Assembly: GCA_964560325.1 (NCBI GenBank)
Contig: CAZLLV010000259.1
Location: 1-5,726, forward strand
Direction: 5' to 3'
Source of the DNA: CAZLLV01 sp964560325
Lineage (GTDB): Bacteria > Acidobacteriota > Thermoanaerobaculia > Multivoradales > DATKCC01
Length of the DNA: 5,726 bases
Shown: positions 1 through 5,726 of the stretch, piece after piece
Layout of the letters: every line of letters begins with the position of its first letter
Position numbering within the stretch: the first letter of the stretch is position 1
Notes under the pieces: model-generated
Seen by the model: only the letters and a program-made list of their open reading frames with translations
Told to the model about the DNA's origin: nothing
Database searches by the model: none
Position numbers and translations under genes: made by a program

Positions 1-52
1 AATCGCCGTCGGCGCGCCTGACCGCCGGCCCTCGGCCGGGGGGGCCGGGGGC

Positions 53-1129
53 TTACCGTCGCTCGAGCCGCTTCCGGAAGACCCGGCTCCCTGCGTTCGC
101 GGCGGCCTGCGGCAGGCCGAGGTCCTCGAAGCGGCCGGCCTCTTCGAAGCCGTTGCTCCGGTAGAACGCGGCGGCGGCGGCGTCGGTGGAATCGGCGTAG
201 ACCCAGAGCGAGCCGGCGCCCAGCTTCCCGATCTCCCGTTCCACGATCCGCACCATCGCCGATGCGCGGCCGCGCCGCCGCATGGAAGGCACGACGCCGA
301 GCCAGCCGAGCCAGTAGCGGCCGGCCTCGTCGCCCGGGTGTCGGTAGAAGCCGAAGATCCCGGCCGCCTGGCCCGAGGCGGCGTCGGTGGCGCCGAAAAC
401 GTGCCAGTCCTCCAGCGAATAGGGTCGCTCGCGGCCCGTCCACCAGTCGTGCATCGCGGCGCGGAAGTGCTCGCCCAGATCGGGTGCCAGCGCCTCGACC
501 AGGGAGCGCCCGGTCTCGTCGTTCCGAAGCGGCCTCCAGACCAGCCCGTCGACTCCGGAGGGCCCGTCGCCCGCGTCCGAGCTCTCGTCGAGGCTCCACC
601 GGCGGTCGCGCAGGCGGGTGTCCCACCTCCCCGAGTCCCGGTACGCTTCAAAGCACGGCAGGTACTCGTGCAGCCACGCGGAGAGACGCCTGTAGTTCTG
701 GTGTACGTAAGTGGCGAGCTCCGGGCGCCGCTCGGAGTCGATCAGGAGGCGCGCATACCAGTAGTACGAACGGGCGAGGATCGCCTGCTCGATCTTCAGG
801 TCCGTGTGGAGGACGGTGCAGAGGTAGAAGAAGCGCAAGCACCGGTCGAGCGCCTTCAGCCTCTCGAGGTCCTCGGCGGACGGCCTCTCCTCGCGGGCGA
901 CCGCTTTCAGGAGCGGGCGGAAGCGCTCGTCGTAGCTCGCCGAGACCTCGATCTCCAGGCAGGTCGGGAAGACATGGCGGAACTCCACTTCCATGGCGAG
1001 GAGCAGCTCACCGGCTTTGATCCGAAGGCTGTGGCGGTAGCGGCGGAGGCCGACGATCCCGCCGACGACGACGGCGCCCGCCGTCACCAGCGCCGCGACC
1101 CCGCGTGCATCGAGGAAGAATTCCGACAT
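53..1129 (-). CDS. Membrane-anchored protein with unrecognised helical domain and C-terminal GNAT acetyltransferase domain
   Basis: The 358-residue product has three parts. Residues about 10-28 form one hydrophobic segment followed by Arg/Lys-rich sequence (RRYRHSLR), so it looks like a single N-terminal membrane anchor with the rest in the cytoplasm. Residues about 38-165 are a helical, aromatic-rich domain (for example RSYYWYARLLID at 120-131) that I do not recognise. Residues about 195-358 fit a GNAT N-acetyltransferase: the acetyl-CoA pyrophosphate-loop motif is LGVVPSMRRRGRAS at 277-290, and the late motif is AAFYRSNGFEEAGRF at 320-334. GNAT enzymes transfer acetyl groups from acetyl-CoA to amines; the substrate here cannot be told. 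The ATG at 1129 is chosen because the anchor starts directly after it, a weak GAGAG lies 7 bases upstream (1137-1141), and the frame further upstream is Arg/Gly-rich and overlaps the DegV-fusion gene. Ends with TAA at 53-55. Same strand as the DegV-fusion gene, 38 bases downstream of its stop, so probably co-transcribed. The GNAT call is good; the function is unknown. Confidence 0.85.
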   Translation of the reverse strand: MSEFFLDARGVAALVTAGAVVVGGIVGLRRYRHSLRIKAGELLLAMEVEFRHVFPTCLEIEVSASYDERFRPLLKAVAREERPSAEDLERLKALDRCLRFFYLCTVLHTDLKIEQAILARSYYWYARLLIDSERRPELATYVHQNYRRLSAWLHEYLPCFEAYRDSGRWDTRLRDRRWSLDESSDAGDGPSGVDGLVWRPLRNDETGRSLVEALAPDLGEHFRAAMHDWWTGRERPYSLEDWHVFGATDAASGQAAGIFGFYRHPGDEAGRYWLGWLGVVPSMRRRGRASAMVRIVEREIGKLGAGSLWVYADSTDAAAAAFYRSNGFEEAGRFEDLGLPQAAANAGSRVFRKRLERR

Positions 1130-1167
1130 CGCGTGACTCTCGGCCGATGATAGCGGTCGCTCGGGAC

Positions 1168-2991
1168 CTACTCCAGCGGCGCGATCAGGGCGGCCTCTTC
1201 GTCGTCCGCGGACTGGAAGAGGGCCGCGCCGACCGTGCCCGGGCCGGCGTGGGTGCCGACCACCGGCCCCATCTCCCCCACCATCAGCTCGGAGACGTCG
1301 AGCTCGGCCTCCAGCAGCTCGCGCAGGCGGTCGGCCCAGACCGGCGCGTTGGCGTGGGCGACGGCGCCGACCACCGGCCGGCCCGCGGCCAGCCGCGCCT
1401 GGAAGAGCTCGAGCATCCGTGGGTGCGCCGCCCGCCCGCCGCGCACCTTGTCGACCGGCACCACCTCGCCACCGACGACGCCCAGGATCGGCTTGATGCC
1501 GAGGAGCGAGCCGACCCACGCCCGCGCCTTGCCGATCCGGCCGCCGCGGGCCAGATACTCGAGCGTGTCCACGACGAAGAGCACGTGCACGCGGTCGCCC
1601 ATGCCGGCGATTCGGCGGGCGATCTCGGCGGCGCCGAGCTTGCGCTGCGCCATGCGCGCCGCGAACAGGGCGAGGAGGCCGAGGCCGAGGCTCACCTGCC
1701 GGCTGTCGACCACCTCGAGCGCCGGCTCCTCGCCGGCACCGTGGCGCTCGGCGCGCAGGCGCGCGATCTCCTGGGTGCCCGCCTGGGCGCCCCGGCGCGC
1801 GTTGTCGTAGGTCTCCGACAGGGAGCTCGACAGGTGGATCGAGACGACGTCCCGCTCGGGCGCCAGGTCGCGATAGATCTGGAGGAGCTCGGCCGGAGCC
1901 GGCGGCTTGCTCTCCGGGTGCACCGGGTCGCTCTCCAGCAGCTCGTAGAACTCCTTCGGCCGGATGTCGACGCCGTCGCGAAAGACCCGGTCGCCGAAGC
2001 GCACGGTCAGGGGCACGACGTGGATGCCGTGCTCCCGCGCCAGCCGGTCGGGCAGGTCGCCGGTCGAGTCGGTGACCACCCGCACGCCGGTCTCCGGATC
2101 GCGCAGCACCACCACCTCGTGCCTCAGCAGCTCGTCGAGGGCGCGCACGATCTCGCCGTCGGTGGCCGGAAGCCGGTCGAGGAGCTCGCCCACCCGGACC
2201 CCGCCCTGCGCCGCGGTCAGCACCTCCTGCTCGAGCTCGCCGAAGCGGCGCCGGAAGAGGCTCGGTCCGACCACCGTCTCGACCCGCGCGCGCGGGTTCG
2301 GCGGATCGCTCACCCGGTCCTCGATCGCGCGGATGATCAGGCTCTTCAGGTCCTGGTCGATCTCCCGCTGCACGCCGGGGCGGCCGAGGACCAGCCGGAA
2401 CGGACCCTCTCGCCGCATGCCGACGCGGCAGAACGCCTTGACGCCGGTCACGGGGCCGTCCGACGCCGCGATCACCTCGCCCCGCTCGAGCACCACTTCG
2501 GAGCCCTCGAGCAGCAGCCGGCCGGACGCGAGGGCGCGGCCCAGGCCGCGGACCAGCTCCAGGATCGGCGTCAGGGAGAGGTCCCCCACCAGGCTCCCGA
2601 GGCGGGCGTCGGCCTCGACCCGCAGCTCCCAGCCGACCAGCACCAGCCGGATGCGCCGTACCAGCTCGGAGACCTCCAGGCTCCCGACGCCGGGCAGAAA
2701 GAGGACTTCGTCTGGTAGATCTTGCGGCGCTTCGTCCGCCTCCCCCATCACCAGCAGCCGTGTCACGGCTCCGGTCGCGCCGCGCACTTCCGGCAGGATC
2801 GATCCGTCGCCGAATCCGGCGACCGCGGCGTCCGCGACGATCACGCTCGGGCCGAGCCCGCGGGCGAAGCGCAGCCCCTCGTCGCGCCCCGCCGTCGGAA
2901 CCACTTCATAGCCAAAACGCGATAAGCCGTGCGCGAGCGGCTTGCGTCGGGAGGCGATCGGATCGACGAGGAGGACGGCGGGACGGCTCAT
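1168..2991 (-). CDS. DegV-family (fatty-acid-binding, EDD) protein fused to receiver-like and DUF4388/PATAN domains
   Basis: A 607-residue multidomain protein. Residues 1-118 look like a response-regulator receiver fold (VLLVD at 6-10, VIVAD at 50-54), but the second N-terminal acidic residue and the usual C-terminal Lys are not evident (FLPGVGS at 98-104), so it may not be phosphorylated. Residues about 129-203 fit DUF4388/PATAN (GSLVGDLSLTPILELVRGLG, then a hairpin with LERGEVIAASDG). Residues about 245-297 look like a winged helix. Residues about 303-607 are a whole DegV domain: VVTDST 305-310, SSSLSETY 388-395, VVDSR 427-431, LEYLARGGRIG 477-487, GIKPIL 498-503 and THAGPG 580-585. Characterised DegV proteins (FakB) bind a fatty acid and present it to the kinase FakA, which is not in this window. 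Stand-alone DegV proteins are about 280-300 residues, so roughly half of this protein is added. ATG 2991 is the only ATG/GTG/TTG start in frame after the stop at 3082-3084; no clear Shine-Dalgarno is seen. Probably cytoplasmic. The DegV call is firm, DUF4388 likely, receiver and winged helix moderate. Confidence 0.93.
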   Translation of the reverse strand: MSRPAVLLVDPIASRRKPLAHGLSRFGYEVVPTAGRDEGLRFARGLGPSVIVADAAVAGFGDGSILPEVRGATGAVTRLLVMGEADEAPQDLPDEVLFLPGVGSLEVSELVRRIRLVLVGWELRVEADARLGSLVGDLSLTPILELVRGLGRALASGRLLLEGSEVVLERGEVIAASDGPVTGVKAFCRVGMRREGPFRLVLGRPGVQREIDQDLKSLIIRAIEDRVSDPPNPRARVETVVGPSLFRRRFGELEQEVLTAAQGGVRVGELLDRLPATDGEIVRALDELLRHEVVVLRDPETGVRVVTDSTGDLPDRLAREHGIHVVPLTVRFGDRVFRDGVDIRPKEFYELLESDPVHPESKPPAPAELLQIYRDLAPERDVVSIHLSSSLSETYDNARRGAQAGTQEIARLRAERHGAGEEPALEVVDSRQVSLGLGLLALFAARMAQRKLGAAEIARRIAGMGDRVHVLFVVDTLEYLARGGRIGKARAWVGSLLGIKPILGVVGGEVVPVDKVRGGRAAHPRMLELFQARLAAGRPVVGAVAHANAPVWADRLRELLEAELDVSELMVGEMGPVVGTHAGPGTVGAALFQSADDEEAALIAPLE

Positions 2992-2996
2992 GGCGA

Positions 2997-3021
2997 GGAA
3001 TTTGCGTAACTCTCGAATTCC
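2997..3021. repeat. Inverted repeat GGAATT-N13-AATTCC just upstream of the DegV-fusion start
   Basis: Two perfect 6-base arms, GGAATT (2997-3002) and AATTCC (3016-3021), are separated by 13 bases. The repeat ends 5 bases before the start codon of the minus-strand DegV-fusion gene. It could be an operator with spaced half-sites or a weak hairpin in the 5' untranslated region. Arms this short can arise by chance, but both are A+T-rich in a GC-rich genome and the position is suggestive. No known regulator site is matched. Confidence 0.35.
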
Positions 3022-3157
3022 CCGGCGACGCCAGACGAGCGACGGGCCGTGGACCGAGGAACGATATCCGCGGCGCTTTCTTCAAGCAAACCGTCACGGG
3101 ACGTAGCGCGAGAGATGTATAGACGAAACTGAATGTCACAGAAAGCCATCTCGCGGT

Positions 3158-3182
3158 AACTATAGTTGCAGGGATTGCGCAA
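3158..3182. promoter_or_regulatory. Two adjacent short palindromes, possible operator sites
   Basis: AACTATAGTT (3158-3167) is a perfect 10-base palindrome, and TTGCGCAA (3175-3182) is a perfect 8-base palindrome; they lie 7 bases apart. The first contains a TATAGT -10-like hexamer on both strands. They sit about 70-90 bases before the plus-strand start and about 170-190 bases before the minus-strand start, a plausible place for a shared regulator or RNA polymerase. Function is inferred from position only. Confidence 0.3.
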
Positions 3183-3234
3183 GCGTGGTTTCGCGGCCGG
3201 TTCCGATCGATCTCGAAGTCTGATTTTCAATCGC

Positions 3235-3242
3235 AGGGAGGT
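3235..3242 (+). promoter_or_regulatory. Ribosome binding site of the helical-repeat gene
   Basis: AGGGAGGT is complementary to the 3' end of 16S rRNA and lies 8 bases before the ATG at 3251. It fixes the start of the downstream gene. A second GAGGT (3246-3250) touches the ATG and is too close to act as a Shine-Dalgarno sequence. This is the strongest ribosome binding site in the window. Confidence 0.75.
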
Positions 3243-3250
3243 ATCGAGGT

Positions 3251-4564
3251 ATGAAATTTCGAGCATGCGAGCTCGAGCTCTACGGTGCAGGCGACGCCCT
3301 CACCGAACACGACGAAGAGAGATTCGACGCCTGCGGCCTGGCCGGCGAAGAGCTGGACCTGTCGTCCTGCTGCATCACCACGCCGGAGCCCGAGACCTGC
3401 GACGACCGCTACGGCGAACCGCTCGCCCGCGTGATCGACCGGATTTTCGCCCGGGAGCAGGCGGCCGCCCGCGAGGAGGCGGATGCGGCCGGTCTCTACG
3501 AGGCGCTCATGAGCCTCTCGCCGGGGCTCCGCGAAGCCTCGATCCAGACCGAGGACCGGTTCGCGAGCTATCCCCTCGCCGAGCGCCTGCTCGCCGCCTG
3601 CCGCGACGTGCGCGCCGAGCAGCCCGAGTCGAGCCTGGAGCTCGCCCGGCTGGCGCTCGCCGTCTGCAGCCGGCTCGACGTGCGGCGCTACGGCGCGGGC
3701 CTGGTCGCCGACCTCGAGGCGCGTGCGTGGGCCTACCTGGGCGACCTCTGGACCGAGAGCTCTCCCCCCGCCGCCCGCGAGGCGTTCCGGCTCGCGCTCG
3801 GCCACCTGATGCGGGGCTCGGGCGATCCGCTCGAGGAGGCGGAGGTGGTCGCTCTCTGCGCCGCCGCCACCGACGACTTCGCAACCACCCTCGACCGCCT
3901 CGACCGCGCCGGCTCGATCTACCGCAGCACGGGCGACTCGCGTCGCCTCGGCGAGGTCCTGGCGCGCAAGGCCCGTGCGTCCGGGAACGCGGGCGAGCAC
4001 CTCCGGGCGGTCGCCCTCCTGCGCGAGGCCGTCGCCCTGCTGCGCGGCATCGCGCCGCCCCTCGAGCTCGCCGGCCTCGCCGCCGACCTGGCGCACCACC
4101 TGGTCGCCGCCGACCGGGCCGAGGAGGCTTGGAACGAGATCGCCCAGGCGCGCAGCCTGGCGACCGGCCAGGGCCGCCGGGCGGAGGCGACCGCCGCCGT
4201 GCCGCCGGCACTGCGCCTCCGGCTCACCTGGATCGAAGGGCGGATCGCCGCCGCGCTCGGGCTCGAGGAGGAGGCCCGCAGCCGGCTGGAGGAGGCCCGT
4301 GACGGCTTCCTCGCCACCGGCCGCCGCAACGAAGCGGTCCGCGCCCACCTCGACCTCGCGGCGCTCTCGGCGCGCGCCGACGGCGAGGTCTACGAGCGGG
4401 CGATGGAGCGGATCGCGAGCGAGACGCCGCGTGTGCTCGCCGGAGCCGACCTGTCGCGCGAGAGCACCACGGTGCTCCTGCTGGTCGAGCAGGCGGCGCG
4501 GCGACGGGCCTTGCGCCCCGAGCTGGTCCAGGCGGTCTCCGGGCTGCTCGATCAGGTGGCCTGA
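3251..4564 (+). CDS. Helical-repeat (TPR-like) protein with cysteine-containing N-terminus
   Basis: A 437-residue protein, largely alpha-helical and rich in Ala, Leu, Arg and Glu. From about residue 82 to the end it consists of helix pairs in TPR style; the best examples are 244-266 (NAGEHLRAVALLREAV), 284-303 (LVAADRAEEAWNEIAQA) and 329-355 (EGRIAAALGLEEEARSRLEE). The segment around 128-164 (LELARLALAVCSRLD, then ARAWAYLGD) resembles repeat proteins I associate with Acidobacteriota, a memory-based impression. TPR folds usually serve protein-protein binding; no catalytic motif is visible. Residues 1-60 are acidic and hold five cysteines (6, 28, 40, 41, 50), against few in the rest. There is no signal peptide or membrane segment, so it is probably cytoplasmic. 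ATG 3251 is the first start after an in-frame stop at 3221-3223 and has a good ribosome binding site. The gene is divergent from the DegV-fusion gene, and its last 13 bases overlap the convergent DUF2007 gene. Specific function unknown. Confidence 0.82.
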   Translation: MKFRACELELYGAGDALTEHDEERFDACGLAGEELDLSSCCITTPEPETCDDRYGEPLARVIDRIFAREQAAAREEADAAGLYEALMSLSPGLREASIQTEDRFASYPLAERLLAACRDVRAEQPESSLELARLALAVCSRLDVRRYGAGLVADLEARAWAYLGDLWTESSPPAAREAFRLALGHLMRGSGDPLEEAEVVALCAAATDDFATTLDRLDRAGSIYRSTGDSRRLGEVLARKARASGNAGEHLRAVALLREAVALLRGIAPPLELAGLAADLAHHLVAADRAEEAWNEIAQARSLATGQGRRAEATAAVPPALRLRLTWIEGRIAAALGLEEEARSRLEEARDGFLATGRRNEAVRAHLDLAALSARADGEVYERAMERIASETPRVLAGADLSRESTTVLLLVEQAARRRALRPELVQAVSGLLDQVA

Positions 4565-5013
4565 GACGGGGGCGGCTCGTCCCCGCTCTCGCCCCGGATC
4601 AGCCGCAGTCGGGGCTGCGGCCTCGGGCGGGAGCGGCGGCCCGGCATGAACCAGCCGAAGAACAGAAACTCGCAGACCATCCGCACCACGTCGCGCCCGC
4701 GCAGCGCCTCCGCCTCGTCCGAGACGGGCCGCGCGGTCTTGCTCTGGAACTCCGCCACCAGCTCGCCCGCCTCCTCGGCGTGCTCCGGATGGACGAAGAT
4801 CGTCTTGCGATTGTAGTGGTCGATGCGCGGCCCGACCGTGAGGGAGCCGAAGAGGTCGCCCTTGACGAAGTACGGGATGCCGGCCGCGTCGAGCACGCTG
4901 CGCAGCAGCAGCAGGTCCCCCTCGTCCTCCGGGCTCGGCAGCTCGACCAGCTCGGGCCGCTCCCGGTGCGAGGCGCCGGGGGCGGTCGAAGAGCGGTCCC
5001 AGGGGCCGAACAT
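4552..5013 (-). CDS. DUF2007 family putative signal transducing protein
   Basis: A 153-residue protein. Residues about 21-90 match the DUF2007 pattern: LVELPSPEDEGDLLLLRSVL, the loop AAGIPYFVKGD, and a final strand and helix (TIFVHPEHAEEAGELVAEF) at 71-89. In this family a short alpha/beta unit carries a 'GI' turn and ends in a Val-Pro/Glu, Ala-rich helix; the biochemical role is not established despite the family name. Residues about 107-126 (GRDVVRMVCEFLFFGWFMPG) are hydrophobic and aromatic and could be an amphipathic or membrane-touching helix. The tail from 126 is Arg/Pro-rich and probably disordered. ATG 5013 is 10 bases after the stop of the upstream amidohydrolase gene, so the pair is probably co-transcribed; only a weak GGGGT lies 12 bases upstream, which suggests translational coupling. 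The open frame continues upstream of 5013 antisense-like through the amidohydrolase region but gives only Arg/Ser/Pro-rich noise. The gene end overlaps the convergent helical-repeat gene by 13 bases. Confidence 0.85.
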   Translation of the reverse strand: MFGPWDRSSTAPGASHRERPELVELPSPEDEGDLLLLRSVLDAAGIPYFVKGDLFGSLTVGPRIDHYNRKTIFVHPEHAEEAGELVAEFQSKTARPVSDEAEALRGRDVVRMVCEFLFFGWFMPGRRSRPRPQPRLRLIRGESGDEPPPSQAT

Positions 5014-5023
5014 CGCGCCGATT

Positions 5024-5726
5024 CTACCCCGCCCGCAGCGCGTCCGACGCGATCCGCGCGCAACGGGCGAGCAGCGCGGCGCCGGCGGCGACCGCGCCGT
5101 CGTCCGGCAGGAAGCGGGGCGAGTGGGCGGAGACGACCGGCGCGCCCGGCCGCCGCGCGCCGATGCGCAGGAAGCACCCGGGGATCCGTTCGAGGTACTC
5201 GGCGAAGTCCTCCCCCGCCAGGTTGAGGACCGGCAGCGGGCGGAGCGCCTGCTCGCCGAAGACCTCGGCGACCGCGCGCCGGGCCCAGCCGGCGGCCTCC
5301 TCCGAGTTGACGAGCGGCGGCGCGCCCTCCCGGATCTCGACCTCGACCTCGACGCCGTGAAGCTCGCCGACGGCGCGGGCGATCGACTCGACCTCGCGGT
5401 GGAGCGTCGCGCGCACCTCCGGATCGAGCGCCCGTAGCGTCCCCGACAGCTCGGCTCGGGTCGGGATGATGTTGGGCGCGGTGCCGGCGTGGAAGGTGCC
5501 GACGGTGACCACCGCCGGGGTGCCGGGGGCGAGGCGGCGGGAGACGATCGTCTGGAGGGCGCCGACCAGGGCCGACCCGGCGACCACCGGGTCGGCCGCC
5601 TCGTGCGGCCGGGCGCCGTGGGCTCCGCCGCCCGCGAGCTCGATCCGGAAGGTGTCGGCCGAGGCGGCGAGCGGCCCGGCCTGCGCCACCGCCGTGCCCA
5701 CCTCGAAGCGCAGGTCGACATGGCCG
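5024..5726 (-). CDS. M20-family amidohydrolase (M20D-like N-acyl amino acid hydrolase), C-terminal part
   Basis: The 5' end lies beyond the right edge; 233 codons before the TAG stop (5024-5026) are visible, starting within GHVDLRF. Family members are usually near 390-400 residues, so roughly the first 160 are missing, including the HxD metal-binding region. The visible part starts before the inserted dimerisation ('lid') domain, recognised by ASADTFRIELAGGGAHGARP and HEAADPV, with the conserved His of the GxGGHGAxPH pattern, followed by TAPNIIPTRAELSGTLR. It then returns to the catalytic domain with AGEDFAEYLERIPGCFLRIG and SAHSPRFLPDD; the His in the last motif is the typical late metal ligand. 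These enzymes are metal-dependent and hydrolyse N-acyl or related amide bonds (hippurate, N-acetyl amino acids or indole-acyl conjugates); which substrate cannot be told. No signal peptide can be judged. First gene visible of a probable two-gene unit with the DUF2007 gene 10 bases downstream. The apparent GTG start at 5701 is internal to the domain, since coding similarity continues to the edge. Confidence 0.92.
   Translation of the reverse strand, partial: GHVDLRFEVGTAVAQAGPLAASADTFRIELAGGGAHGARPHEAADPVVAGSALVGALQTIVSRRLAPGTPAVVTVGTFHAGTAPNIIPTRAELSGTLRALDPEVRATLHREVESIARAVGELHGVEVEVEIREGAPPLVNSEEAAGWARRAVAEVFGEQALRPLPVLNLAGEDFAEYLERIPGCFLRIGARRPGAPVVSAHSPRFLPDDGAVAAGAALLARCARIASDALRAG

Larger units (their letters stand above)
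2992..3250. promoter_or_regulatory. Divergent intergenic control region between DegV-fusion and helical-repeat genes
   Basis: The two flanking genes are transcribed away from each other, so promoters for both must lie here or inside the genes. The stretch is visibly more A+T-rich than the coding sequence, mainly in 3061-3170 and 3210-3235. A TATAGT hexamer at 3161-3166, one base from the sigma-70 -10 consensus, is present on both strands because it sits in a palindrome, but I found no properly spaced -35 on either strand. A GTGACA (one mismatch to TTGACA) reads on the minus strand at 3140-3135, without a good -10 at 16-18 bases. The exact promoters are therefore not assigned. No convincing small ORF or RNA gene is seen in the region. 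Confidence 0.55.

Noticed and set aside
1..21. Possible 3' end of a plus-strand gene (NRRRRA then TGA)
   Set aside because: Six codons are too few to support a gene; a random open stretch is as likely.
25..39. Hairpin CCGGCC-CTC-GGCCGG downstream of the GNAT gene, as a terminator
   Set aside because: The stem is perfect but no T-run follows on the minus strand, and such GC palindromes are common in this composition. Termination is possible but not supported.
38..51. G-rich run (G7-CC-G5) as a G-quadruplex
   Set aside because: Only two long G-runs are present, so a stable intramolecular quadruplex is not clearly supported.
1130..1519. 130-codon N-terminal extension of the GNAT gene
   Set aside because: Arg/Gly-rich low-complexity sequence that overlaps the DegV domain end; the membrane anchor directly after ATG 1129 is a better N-terminus.
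1105..2718. 537-codon plus-strand open frame opposite the DegV-fusion gene
   Set aside because: His/Arg/Asp/Ala-rich product with no domain pattern; it is the antisense shadow expected in very GC-rich coding DNA, and the minus strand holds clear DegV motifs.
3227..4348. 373-codon minus-strand open frame opposite the helical-repeat gene
   Set aside because: Gly/Ala/Arg-rich without a recognisable fold; the plus strand has a strong ribosome binding site and helical-repeat pattern. Its length comes from lack of A+T-rich stops.
4565..4600. Possible terminator with GGGGG/CCCC arms after the helical-repeat gene
   Set aside because: Only a 4-base stem inside the DUF2007 coding region and no T-run.
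5014..5721. N-terminal extension of the DUF2007 frame through the amidohydrolase region
   Set aside because: The extension is Arg/Ser/Pro-rich noise in another frame, while the overlapping frame encodes well-conserved M20 motifs.

Overview
This is a very GC-rich bacterial window with dense, mostly intact chromosomal genes. Five coding regions can be supported: four complete and one cut by the right edge. No RNA gene, CRISPR array, insertion sequence, phage gene or plasmid gene is visible. The base composition, the DUF4388 (PATAN) module and the style of the helical-repeat protein suggest Acidobacteriota (Thermoanaerobaculia-like) or possibly Myxococcota. That is only an impression from protein style, because no phylogenetic marker is present.

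Left part (about 53-2991, minus strand): two genes lie in the same direction, 38 bases apart, and probably form an operon. The first (2991 to 1168) encodes a 607-residue fusion: a degenerate response-regulator receiver domain, a DUF4388/PATAN module, a winged-helix-like linker and a complete DegV (EDD, fatty-acid-binding) domain. The second (1129 to 53) encodes a membrane-anchored protein with an unrecognised helical middle domain and a C-terminal GNAT acetyltransferase domain.

Middle (2992-3250): a 259-base divergent intergenic region, visibly richer in A+T than the genes. It must hold control elements for both directions. It contains an inverted repeat just upstream of the DegV-fusion start, two short perfect palindromes and a good Shine-Dalgarno sequence for the plus-strand gene.

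Right part (3251-5726): a plus-strand gene encodes a 437-residue helical-repeat (TPR-like) protein with a cysteine-containing N-terminus. It converges on, and overlaps by 13 bases, a minus-strand pair. That pair is an M20-family amidohydrolase (5' end outside the window) followed 10 bases later by a small DUF2007 'putative signal transducing' protein. These two are probably co-transcribed.

The most unusual content is the left operon. A fatty-acid-binding DegV domain is joined to signalling-type modules and followed by a membrane-tethered acyltransferase-fold protein. A lipid- or acyl-linked signalling role is possible but is inference only. The right-hand pair looks like ordinary housekeeping or peripheral metabolism.
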